A program made the translations under genes and the position numbers. The notes under the pieces are model-generated. The model was not told where the DNA came from and searched no databases. It saw nothing but the letters and a program-made list of their open reading frames with translations. Positions 47,501 to 59,200 of a stretch of DNA of 64,000 bases are shown here, one piece after another; the first letter of the stretch is position 1, and each line of letters starts with the position of its first letter. The stretch lies in contig BSDZ01000079.1 in assembly GCA_030268105.1 (NCBI GenBank), positions 4,322,001 through 4,386,000 of the forward strand, given 5' to 3'. This stretch comes from Volvox africanus. Taxonomy: Eukaryota > Chlorophyta > Chlorophyceae > Chlamydomonadales > Volvocaceae.

Positions 47501-49158
47501 AGCGAGGGTAGGTTCTGTGTTGACACTTGAGTAACTTTCCATCATAGCCCCTTGCATGTCCCTTACAACTCTGCCCCTATAAGCGGCGCTCGGGGCAGAT
47601 TCGAGAATTCCATTCACCTTGGATTGTCTACATCATGACCTGGTTTTTAATATCTAATTTCCATTTCAACAAGCACTATGTCCCTTCCCAACCCCATTTA
47701 TTTACACTAACATTTTATTCTCCTTCCCTGGCGCAGGCTATTCACCGCAGCTGCTGGACCCTATTCCAGAGTTCCAGGAGGTCACGGCGCGTAGCGTGAT
47801 GTACGATCTGGTGGATGCGGCCTGGTTTCAGAACATCTCAGCGTCAGGCTCCAAGTGCCCCTGGCCGCCAGAACTCCAGTTGGCCAACGCTGCTGTTTGG
47901 GGTGAAGGGTGGGTTGTGGGTGGGTGCGACTGCAGCTGAGGAGGGCAGCGGGAGTAGTAGGGGTTGGAGGGCTCAAGCGGGGGACGTGAGCGGATGGGCG
48001 GAACGGTTCAGTAGGACAGCAAGGAGGACACGCTGAAAATCGCATACCCGGGTGACATGGGGTTGCTGCAGGAGCAACAAGGCGCGTGAGGCCACCGGCG
48101 GCAGTTGCCCATGCCTAGCTTCCTCCAAATGCTACCTTATCCCATTCATACCGTCCCCCCGCGACCCCTTGCAGGTGCTTGAAAGCCCCAGAAGATTCCC
48201 ATCCGAAGGTCGGTAATGCGCAGACTCCCAGGAACACCTCCATATTCGCCTGCTATGTCAGCCTGCTGGAAATAAGAACAGTTGTTGCTGCCCTGGCTTA
48301 TGCCGCATACGGATATCTGGGTTCTCCCGACTGCTCACCTTGCCCTGTGCCACCATCTTATGCTGCACTGCTGACCCCGCGAAACCCATTCGTTGCAAGG
48401 TACTCAAGGTGAGGTCGCAGCCGCTATCACAACGGCCGCTGCTTTCGCGTTCTTCGTTTCTGCCGTTGTAATATGTGCCGCCAGCTTTGCAGCACTGATG
48501 CCGCTAATTCCAATCTTTTGATATCGCCGTAATGTTGTCGTAGGGGTTTCGGGTAACTCATTCATACAATACAAATCTGTGGGCGTCGCGCAACCGGTCC
48601 AGCTTCAAGATCAGTGGACCCGTGGGTCTGTTCGCACCTGAACAGGACGAAACCAAGAGCTGGTGGTCGCAGCGTTACCCGGACAAGGTTAGGAAGGGGT
48701 GGAACGGTCTGATTCGGGGTATGTGGGTGACGACAGCTGAAGAGAGACGCCTCTACATGGCACTAGAATTAATGCAGAACGACGGGGACGGTTTACGCGA
48801 AGTGGTAGCTTGTGCAAGATGTATCCCAATTGACAAAGTTAATGTCACTTGGCCTAAGGGTTGTGAATGCATTCGACCCCCGAACTTTACGAGTTCTGGG
48901 TTTGCTCGCGACTATTACAAATTTGTCAAGTCGCTCACAGCGCAGAGCTTGCTGTTGACGACCAGCCCTACCACCGGTGATTTGCCCTTCCTGCAGGGAG
49001 TTGGCAACCGCGCGTGCGCCTTCCTGCCCGCTGGTCAGCTACTACGCAGCCGCTGCCGTTGTTCTAAGCCGGATGTTTGCGGCCGTGAGGAGGAGGCCTT
49101 GCTCAAGGCGCTGGCGACAGGGCAGATGCCGCGGCCGCCGGCGCCTCCACGGATGTGA
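41557..49158 (+). CDS. FkbM-type SAM-dependent methyltransferase with Cys-rich N-terminal module
   Basis: Exons: 41557-41605, 41740-42296, 42991-43124, 43435-43549, 43737-43799, 44263-44408, 44876-45070, 45250-about 45268, 45755-45880, 46279-46401, 46980-47076, 47737-47908, 48175-48208, 48544-48687, 48997-49158; only the 3' border of the 45250 exon is open. About 710 residues. A Ser/Gly-rich leader precedes a Cys-rich module (CSDSCHLARNGICEDG, then CDFGTDCTDCG). Next comes VKVYARRVTFEP and AYTDPA, then the SAM-binding motif VVDVGANFGYFALYAAMLGC, VVAVEPIPRFLAFL, RVVSTISSQNISM, the catalytic-region VDVEGYEPVV with ILMEYSPG, and THSYNTNLWASRNRSS. It ends with a second Cys cluster (RCRCSKPDVC) and GQMPRPP. 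This layout is common in volvocine proteins predicted to be secreted. The substrate is unknown. The ATG at 41557 is phase-compatible but gives a weak leader. Confidence 0.85.
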
Positions 49159-51540
49159 TATGATCAACAAAAGAAGGGACGGTCAGATTGACCCTTGTCG
49201 AGTCTTGGTTGGTGGGTCGGCCTGCTTCTGACGGATGGCACCTCCTGGACACCGACGTCTCTGCTAATGAGGATATATGGGACCTGAACACCCAAGGATG
49301 GCTTGAGAGGGGTAAGAATGAGGACGCATTTTCAACTTTACAACTCGCAATGTCGTATAAGCCTTGACCTGTCACAGCCATGCGCCACAGCTGGAAAGTA
49401 TTATGCCAGTGACACAGCCAAGCTTCCCGTATCGTTGATTTGCATAAATAGTTGTGAGTGGCCGATGAGTAGTGGATTGAGGATTGTGCTTCGTTGCTGG
49501 CCAGAGTTCAGCCACCCTGATGACCTTCAGTGAAAGGGGACAGTCGGATACGAGGGACGGAAATGACTGGCGGAGGATTTCCTTCGTTCCGCCGTTGATT
49601 GCCGCTTTAACCTCTTACATACAACACAGCGGAAATGTTTGGCTTAGGTCTACGCAAGGAAAGAGAAGAAACGGATGCATTTCCATTGTGGGGGAAATCC
49701 ATGTGGTTGCAAGGTGGGGCGGGCATGGTTTGCGTGCAATGCTGCTGGTGTGCTTTAATGTGATGTCTGTACGTAGCTGCCTTTGCGCTGCTCGCGGTGT
49801 AGGGTGATTGTGAACTGACGTCCAGGTGCTTTCAGGCTTTAAGAGGAATGCGCGGTCAATGTGGGCGCGCTCGTACGGAGGGACTGGGACAGGGACAGGT
49901 AGCTATATTTTTCATCTATTTAGGCCATAGGTTCATTAAGCCAACTGTCCGATACTGGGCATGTGGAACGACATCCTACCGCCCAAGGGCTCCTTATCAT
50001 CATCGCAAACTGTACAGTTCAGCATTGTTAATCACTTCTTTATACCAACGTTTTTTCGCTTTGTACCGTGCGTTTTCGAATGATATGATGTTCCGGCAGC
50101 GGTAGGTATAGCGGTAAGGGCGAGTAAATGGGGAAGCCCGAGCTTGTGCCGTTGACATGGGGGATTGGGCTGAAGACGGATTATGTTGAGGTGTTTTGCG
50201 GTATTTTTTCATGCCGGCAGGCCGTCCGGGGAGCCACAACATGGTCGCCGTTAAGTAAAGATTCGCAAGCGGCCTTTCCTGCGATAGTAGCAACTTTGTC
50301 TGTACGGTGACGTTGCGGCATTTAAATCCAACATTGATTCAAGTTGGATTAACATTAAGCTCTAACTCCTTGAAGCTCGCCAAAGCCTTAATCTGAGGCC
50401 TTGCGGGCGCTCTGCAGCTTGTCGCGGTGGTGGGGACAGGCCTAGCTGATGCATCGATGTCGGTGCACTGGCGAGAGAAGATTTGTGTAGTGTGTCTGCA
50501 AGCTGAGACTGACGAAACGAACGTGCAATTTTCCTGCATACCGCCGATACGCACGTGTACGCAATGGCTAGTCTGTGGAACCCTTAACGATGCGTTGCTC
50601 AGGCGGTGACTGTGAACGGCGTCTGTCTTGAAGGTGAGGGCTCAAGCAGCCGTTTACCCCGCTGCCACACCCCACCTTGCTTTTTCTACTTTACTCCCAC
50701 GCGCAAACATCTCAAGTTTGAACTGGGCAATACTAGCTGTTGGATATGTGCATCCAACATGTTTGTGCTTCCTAACCTACTCGGATATTCCTTCGCCGAC
50801 GGTGTGTTCAAAGAGCGGTTTGCACGTGGGCATATGGGGCCGGGGCGAATTGCGCAATCCGGGCCGGGGTGGGAGGAGGAGGGCAGCGATGACTGGTGTC
50901 GACTAGGCGGCTGCGAGTAGATGCCAAAATACTGTTACAACCGGAGTTAGCTGTGGTGCAAGCGAACCCGTACGAGGTGAAAACGAAGGGCTTAAGGTGT
51001 GGGCTGAAGGACGCTCAGCCTGGTAGGCGTGTGCATGGCCACTATGACGATGACGACGTGCTTGCCCTGGTACGCTCATTTTGTGCAAGCTTATACAAAG
51101 TACGAGGAACGATCGTACCGTTAACCGTCGAAGAGCATGTAAGTCTTGCCATTATTTATGCCAACAGGGTTCCTGAACTGGTGTGCCAAGGATAGAGAAA
51201 CTTATGTTAACGACCAAATGGCCGGCATGCCGAGCCTGAAAAGGATGCCGTCCCGTGGGTCCGAGCTGCACTCTTTTGGCTTGCAGAGCATGTTGAACCT
51301 GAAAAGCCTTTTCCCTTATACAAATATAACACATTATCCTTCTCGTCGTGGAAGATCGAATTCAGAATGGCCTCGTAATGTGTTCCACCATGGCCTTTGT
51401 CATCTTCATCTTGCCGTTGTATGTGCCCCATGGCTGCAGTCTCTTTCCGGAAATTTGAATTGCAAACTAATATTGACCACGGTTGCAGCCTGTTTGCGTT
51501 GCTGGCTTGGACGCTTGGAAGCTGCCCACTTGCTGCTATC
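49159..51540. other. intergenic stretch upstream of the TACO1 gene
   Basis: No recognisable gene. A plus-strand frame at 49210-49310 (ANEDIWDLNTQGWLERG before a GTAAGA-like site) reads somewhat like protein and could be a fragment related to the FkbM neighbour, but no other exon supports it. The rest shows only short scattered frames. Confidence 0.4.
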
Positions 51541-54500
51541 ATGCAGGGACTAAGTGGTTCTCGTTCCTCGATGGCTCGCACTGTCGAGCGATCTTCTAAG
51601 CGCAGTTTTGTTCGGCAGCAATTGCCACTTTTTGCAGCATCGCCTACGCCATGCCCGTCTACGAAGGCTCGTAGCCGTGTGCTTGTTCCGCCCGTTGAGA
51701 TGGGCCGACGCGCCGCGAAGATTGCATTGCGGAAGGTATAATAATTTCCCGATTAATCACGGCGTCAGAAAACTTTCGACCTTGCTTAAAAGTGCACGAT
51801 TCTTGGTGCCGCCAGGGCAAGTCGGACGCAAAAAAGTCCAAGATCTATGGTCGCGTGGGCAAGAAAATTATTCAATTGTAGGTAACATGCCAAAGTGTGC
51901 GCATTGGCGAAGTGCAGTTGTTCGTTTTCAACGGGAATGCGTTGATGGCGACGGCGTTTCGGTTTGGCGAATCCTGCAGGGCAAAAGCTGGGGGCGCCGA
52001 CCCCACCACGAATGCGGCGCTTGACACTCTACTGCGCCAAGCGAAGGAACTGGGCGTGCCAAAGGATGTGGTGGAGCGCAACCTGAAACGCGCCACTGAT
52101 TCAAAGCAGGGTGACTATCAGGTTGGTCCTCGGGGGTCCTTCCGGGGATTCTTACTATTTGACAGATTCTTCAAAGCTTACCGCATACATATCAATTGGC
52201 CCTGACCCAAATGGATTAGACTCCCTGCTTTAGCAAATAACGCCCCTATCATTTGATGGATTGGGTTTTGGGTTCTGGATTTTACAGCTTGCTATCTTGT
52301 ACACGGTTTAATGGGGTATCTAGTCCACGAACCGAGCTGACGACGGGGCTTTGTTAACTGAAGCGTTGCCGCAGGGTGTGGAGGAGGCTCCATGGGCCCC
52401 CTGAACAAGTCAGCTGACCTATATCTTATACAGCCATGCCCATATCGGTAGCCTTTCGGCCTGCATCCCGATGCTTCTGATTCTGCCGTGTGGCAAGTTT
52501 TGTAGACTCACCTTCTGCAACACCATCATGGACATAATCATTTAACCTAGCCAGTGCACCCACACGTACCATACCTGGGCACAATGCTCGGGGTGGCCAG
52601 CACGCCAGCTCAGCCCCCGACTGGCACCTTCCACCACTACGCCTCGCAATATTCCGGCGCAGATTCTTCGGTTTTGTCCAACAGCCCTAAGCTTGGGACT
52701 GGAGGGGCTGGCAGGGACTGCTTACCTGCTGCACCCCTGCTGGCCCCTCTGCTTTCCTGCTGCATCGAGCCCCGAAGCTCAAACCCCTTATGCCTCTTGT
52801 TCTCGAATTCCCACTCCCTTTACCGCTCAATAGGAAGTGACGTACGAAGCGTACGGCCCGGGAGGTACGGGGCTAATAATTTTTTGCCTCACGGACAACC
52901 TGAATCGTACGGCAAGTGAGGTCAAACCCACTGTCACGAAGGCGGGAGCCAAGGTCCGTTATCACACGTTTCGTGTTATTTTTATTCGCCGGCGCATTCG
53001 GTTTGTTAAGTATTTTGAGATTACAAAAAGGTCTGAACTTTTTGCTGTTTCAATAGCAATGCTACCCTGGAAATGGAAATGCTTGTGTCCAGACTACCTT
53101 GGGGCAGGAGCGCACATGACGTCAGGACGTGCCTCAAAAGGTTATGTAGGCGGTGGTGTTCTCGGGGTTACAGCTCCTCTCACCTCCTCACGCCCACCAG
53201 CCTACCGTGATCCAGCCCTGTGGCCAATACCAATATGACTGATATATCCTCCTGGCCTGTTGCTGCCTGCTTTTTGACCTTCCATCTGTTGAAGGTCGTC
53301 TCTTACCCCGGTCTGATGTGCCGCAGGTTGCCGAGCCCGGCTCTGTGATGTTTAATTTCACTCGCTGCGGTATGATAGTGGTGGATAACACCACGGAGGA
53401 TGCCGTGTTTGAGGCCGCCATGGAGGCGGGGGCGGATGATGTGGAGCCGGTGCCGACCGAGGAGGATGGTCAGCCCAGCACCAGCTACAAGGCGAGCTGA
53501 AGGGAAGGGGGAAGGGGCAAGGCGAGGAGGGCTGAAGAGGAGAGTGAGGAGGAAGGAGAAAAAGGATATATGTTAAATTGGAGATAGCACGCCAAAAGGG
53601 GACGGGGGTAATTCTGCTGGAGCGCATTATGCTGTACTGACGGCCGTTGTGGATCCCTCGTTTTCATCTAGATGGCTTTCCTTTCGTTTTGATGTGGAGC
53701 GGCGACAAGGCGTATGTGTTTGCTGGCACTTGCTCCACCTAACTAGCAAGCCTTAGTTCGGGCCCTCATATTGGCCCTCATGATAACATTCGATCGTCGT
53801 TGGTTGCATTCGAATTGCTGTCCGCGGGACCTACAGCGCGTATTGACTGCAGCGTCATGAAGCCCTCCTTCCAGTGTTGCCCCCCCCAGTGAGCTCACTT
53901 CCCCGCGCAGCGTTGATTCTGCTTGTCAATTCCGCTAGCTTCATTGTACGCATCGAGCTGTCCCCAACTTTCTACAAACCTCGTCCGAAAGGTTTTCGTC
54001 CCCGTGGAGGCCTTTGCGGCCGCAAAGGGCACTTTGCGGCAGTTGGGCTATTCTGTGAACGAGGAGGATAGTGACCTGGTTTATAAGGCCGCTGCGCCGG
54101 TGGAGGTAGGTGGGTGGGTACAGGGTAGCCCAGGGGGCAGATAGCCCCATGGGTCAACTGACAAGATGGCTTCTTAGGGGATTCGAGTCATGTTGGAAAG
54201 GGGAGTACTGGTAGGGCCCGACAAGGCCGCTTGAGACCTCGCAAAAAGGGTCTGTATGTTAACCGCGCAGTCCCCCGTCAGCTTCATTCCACGAGGAAGG
54301 GCGGAATGGGCCGTTCTTATGTGTCTTCACTGTACGAAACCCGCGTTCCTCCGTTTATTGCTGAAACCATACCAAAACATCAGAGCACACCTGCGTTACG
54401 TGTACGAAGGTCGCACGTGATGATGCTGCGAGGTGCTCCTCTGGAGAAAACATATTTCATATCGTCCCGTGTTTAACAGGGAGCTCGGAATCTTGGTACT

Positions 54501-54724
54501 CTTCAAAGTGTGGTGCATCCGTGGGTCGTTCAAGTCGGGAGGGGGGTAATAGCGATGGCAGTGAAATGTGCAAAACCCGAATAAACTCGTCATGTTTTAC
54601 ATGTTGCGTTGCATCCCAGGTGGACGACGATTCCTTCAGCCGGTGCGAGGCACTCGTGGAAAAGCTCCTTGAGCTGGACGACGTGGACAACGTGTTCACA
54701 AATTGCGATGGCCTCGTTGCGTGA
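51541..54724 (+). CDS. YebC/TACO1-family organelle translation factor
   Basis: Family members bind ribosomes or RNA and help translation, in mitochondria for TACO1. Exons: 51541-51735, 51816-51877, 51980-52121, 52834-52953, 53327-53491, 53992-54105, 54620-54724; 300 residues, the usual length. The first exon gives a Ser/Arg-rich, acid-free leader typical of organelle targeting. The conserved body follows: [100 protein letters not shown] and the C-terminal [13 protein letters not shown]. In the fifth exon the frame runs into a stop unless a GC donor (AAG/GCGAGC) at 53492 is used; with it the phase fits. The target organelle (mitochondrion or chloroplast) cannot be decided from the leader. It is convergent with the transportin gene. 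Confidence 0.93.
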
Positions 54725-56219
54725 GATCCATGCAGTCCTAGCGCTGCTGTCTGACCTCTTTTTCTTCGCCCGGTGATTGTGATACCACATGCACGCCTGC
54801 ATACGGCGATGTGGTCTTCCAACTGTGATACGACTGTGACACGACACTGCTGACGCGTAGCAGTCAGTAACACCCGCATAGCATTCGTGCCCCGAAGACG
54901 TGGACAGGATAGCGTTAGATTGTTGGGACCCAGCCTTGCAACCAAGAAGGCTCTTGGGCTGGGGATCGAGGTGCCGAGGAGCGATTGTTGAGGATGCAAG
55001 GTGGTGCCCTCAACTTGGGAAAGGCGAGGGACTAGAGAATGGAACACGGAGTGAACACTGATGGGGCCACCCTGGGGAAGGTGTTATCACGTCATCCTGA
55101 TTGTTGACGCCATTTCCCGAGAGCAGATTCTTCTTATTGAAGAACATGGCTTGACAGCCAAGTCAGTGCCGTCCTAAATTAGAAAATTGCTGCCGACAAG
55201 AAAAACCCTAAGAAACATCACGATTGAGATCGCCAGCAACGAGCATTTTCTTTCGAGACGAGGATGAGGTACGAGGCGTTGTCTCCTTTAATCTGTTTCA
55301 CGTAATCATTGTTTACCAGCTGGCAACCTGATGTCGGGGAAATCGGTTATGAAAAACAGGGTGCAGGGGATGCGTGGCATCATTTGTGCTGGTCACGTCT
55401 GCGTGCATGAGCTTTCTTTACCTAACGAGCTTCACTTTCAGTAAGTTGGCGCCCGACACACAGCACACCGCGTTGTGAAACTCCTTTCTAGGTCCATTCC
55501 ATAGCGTTCACAACTAGGCACGAGAACTGACTATGTGCCCAGCTCAAATGCAACATTTTCTCCTGCGTGAAGTCCAAGTATCCAACGGTTGTGGCAATGT
55601 CCCCGGCTATCATCTTTACCAGCCGTGGACACGCAAAAGCTGGAGCTTCATTCCAGGAAAGGTTTCTGACACAGCGACAACGTAAATCAACAACACCAGG
55701 AAACCATTCGACAGTGCCGATCCTTGCGCCGATGTCAGCGGTATCTGTGCTATGTTCCACAGCCAACCGTCCTCTATTTGTCATTTTCGCCCGAGTTACC
55801 CAGCTCCGAACATGTCCGAATGGACATCACGCTTCGCCTACAATCTCCCCTCCTCCACGCACCACCCCACCACTGCCACCTCGTCCGCACCCCTCATAAC
55901 GCCCGGAGAACTTAGCCAGGCACACAGCCTGCACAAGTCTGCGCATTTCGCGTTTGTGTGAACCTCTGACGGTTAGATTGCCACCAAAAAACGCTCCTTA
56001 CCACCGGCAAATGGTGACAGCATCCGCTGGGTGTACAAATCGCCACGCTGATGTTATCAGCAACCGCCACGGCCGCTGCTGCCACTACTGGCGCTATAAT
56101 TCGATAGTCATTCGTCGCTGTAACTAGCCGGCTGGTCATCTACAGATATAAGTACTAATGTGCTGCTGGCATACTCCATTGGGCATACTATCATGCTGCA
56201 ATCCGACCCATCCGAATCC
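54725..56219. other. intergenic stretch between convergent genes
   Basis: Holds the 3' flanks of the TACO1-like gene and the transportin gene. A 98-codon minus-strand frame (55488-55784) has no family signal and no clear splice partners. Nothing else was supported. Confidence 0.4.
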
Positions 56220-59200
56220 TCAACGCCCCCGGCGCCGCTCCCCGTTGTCCACTGCCGCCGCCAGCTCTTGCGGCAGCAGTGCGGCCTGTGCAGCCTGCCT
56301 TGCCCTTTTGTTGCGGCGGCACAGGTCCGCGAACTCCTGACAGGCCGCTTCCCAACCGTCGTTATAGAAACCGCCTGGAGCTGATACAGAAAGGCAAGCG
56401 ACAGGATGTTACCAATCAGCAAGATGCTTTCTCCAAAACAACACCAATAGAGACGCAGGGGCACCGGCATGCGTCGCGGCGCCAAGAAGACACATTACTA
56501 TTCTGTAGCAGTACCGATCGACAGGGTGTGGGGATGGGTTCCAATGGAACGGCACTTCTTCAGTCCACTCACCGCCTTCACCGTTGCCCATCATGTCGCC
56601 TTCAACGGAGCCTGATGCGACCGGCCCCGCCCGCAGTGCCGCTGTGGCGGCACCTAGGAAGGCCTGCACAGCACAGGATGAAAAAAATAAAGTCGAATGT
56701 AATGGGTCCTGACGTACCGCTCATCCATTACCAATACCTTCTATTCCACGTCCACGCTGGAATCTTAATGCCCTACCCACATCTCCCAATCACATGAACG
56801 GAACAACGGACGCACCTGCTTGTCACTTGACGTGGCCGCTACCTCCGGCACCGCCCGCAACGCATCTGTCAACCAACCAAGGCCTTGGCTCGACGCAACA
56901 TCAGTACTGGCGCCGGCGCACGGTCCTGTCGCCCCGAAGGCCACCACACCAATCAGCGCTGCGCTCACAATGCCCACGCGTCCCGGTGGCAGCGTGCCGG
57001 CGATGCATGACAGCAGCAGCCGCACGAAAACGGGTGCGCGGGGAAGCAGGTGCACGCGGAGCACATCGGCAGCGGCGGCCGGGCAACGGGCAAGGGTAAC
57101 TGGGGCGGTGAGTCGTGCGATGAAGCTCAGCACCGAGCCGTTAGCCTCACGGTGCTGCATTACGCAGCCAATCTGCAGTTGGCCGGGGGAAGAACGGGGA
57201 AGGCAAACGAAAGAACCTCAAGAAAGATCGGCAAAGGGGAGAGCAAGGAAGTTTAAAACGATAGCGGACAGATACGACACCCGAGGAAAAAACACAGCAA
57301 GCGCCGTGTGATTCGCCCCACGGATCAGGATGGGGCAGCCAAGTACTGACGGAGGACGACGGAGGGACCCAAGCAAGGGAAATTAAAGCCATCAGGGATG
57401 TGGCGACCAGCTGTCAGGGAGCTTGAACCCAGCGATCAGGCCTCAGAAATGCACAACACCACAGCTGACCACCTGCGCTCAAGAAGCTGCACAGCATTAC
57501 CTTGCCATCTCCTCCCCCAACCATGACAACGTTCTCTATGCACGCGTTTGGCCAACTCCATCTCATGCAAGTTTTTCATCCCATTACCCTCGCCATCTAC
57601 CATCTCCATGCCGTGAGCTCCCTATCATTTCCATCGACTTCTGATGTCGCCTCACGGCTTCCCCATCACTGCTCCGTTCAAACAATGTTAGTCCTTCCCT
57701 CACCATGGCCACATCCAGCAGTGTCACCAGCGCCCGGCAGTCGGCTCCCAGAGGCCCGGGCGGCGCCAGCAGCAACCTGGGCGCGTACCCTAGCGCCCGG
57801 AGCCCCAACAAGAAAAGATCGTCCACCATGTCGGGACTCGAGGTCAGCGTGGCCAGGCTGGTTAGCGGCCTGAGCAGTAAAGAACGGTGAACTATGGGAG
57901 TATGGCCGGGAAGGCGAAGCTTGCTGCTCAACCTCAAACCGCAAGAATGGAGGAAATCGTAACCAAGGAGAGTGTAGGGCGCGTGGTGGGCTAAGTGGTA
58001 TTACTTAGTGACTACAGCTCTTTTCGGCTCGCGCTTATCTTGATGGCTGTCCACGCTCCCAGACTGCGCTCGCTGCTCATATTCATGTTGACACCCCTAC
58101 TGCACCATCGGGGCTTCCCGCGAAATCCGCACCCAACCCAATACGTACCTGCCCCCGACGGCTCCGCTCCTGCTCTCATATGACTTCCATTCCATGTGCA
58201 AGTGCCCAGCCCCACCTACCCACCCACCTGCCCGCCTCCGTTATAAGGCCCGCCAGGATGAGTGACAGGGTATTATCGTGAGATGCGTCGTCACCGAAGA
58301 ACTTGACCAGCTCTGATACGATGAAGCTGCAACGAGAATCGGCGTGGGCGTCCCAAACAGGACGTGAGTACTTAAAGAGAAGCACGCCTCGACACGGGCG
58401 GTCCCCGAGACCCTTGACGACGAGATGGCAAGCCGGCCAAGCGGCTCCGCGTAACTCTCTACAACCATCTATAAATGGGGGCCTCCTGCTAAAGGCCTTC
58501 ATTAGTTCGGGTCCTTGCGGCAACAGCAGAGCTCGCAGATTTCTACCCGTAAATCAGCGCACACATCTACTGCAAGACCCTTTCCAAAACTGCATCAGCA
58601 CTCACAGGAAAGCGGAGTGGCGGGTGGCAGTGAATCGCGCCGGCAGCACTTCCAGCAGTGTGGGCAGCAGCTGAGCGGCTGAGCGCCCCGCACCCTTGAC
58701 GCCGTACCGCAGCGTACGCAGCACATGCTCTGTGGTCTTTGCGCAGCCGGCACAGCGGAGCATCAGGGCATCCAGCACGGGCCATGAAGCCACTGCGGAT
58801 GGTTGCGGACGCAGGGGCGGGAGGACGATATTAGGGAGGAAGCGGCGAATCCTGGTTCCACCAGGAACCAAACCGGACGTTGGCGCGTAGGATTGCAGGC
58901 GCAAGGTCATCGGGGAGATCGTAACCTAGGGGAAATAGGAAGGGTTAGAAACCTGTATTTTGGGCCACGCACACACACACACGCGCGCGCACACACACAC
59001 ACATGGGGGGCGTCTCAAACGCGCGTTCCAACCCTTCCAGCCGTGCAAGTTGCTCCGCCCACGCGCCGCTGCACTACCTTTGGATCGCCGCCGGTTCCCG
59101 CTGGACCGCATTCCTGAACGCATCGCCCACCTACCGTGGCTTCAGCCTGTACCCCTTCCATCGATCCCCAATCCTCATGGCCCATCACCGAATCCGAAGC

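Noticed and set aside
51541..54724. Bacterial origin by recent transfer for the YebC-like gene
   Set aside because: It has seven exons, a targeting leader and the length of eukaryotic TACO1; an ancient organelle-derived gene is the simpler reading.
55488..55784. 98-codon minus-strand frame between the convergent genes
   Set aside because: The transportin stop at 56220 precedes it, and no splice partner or family was found.
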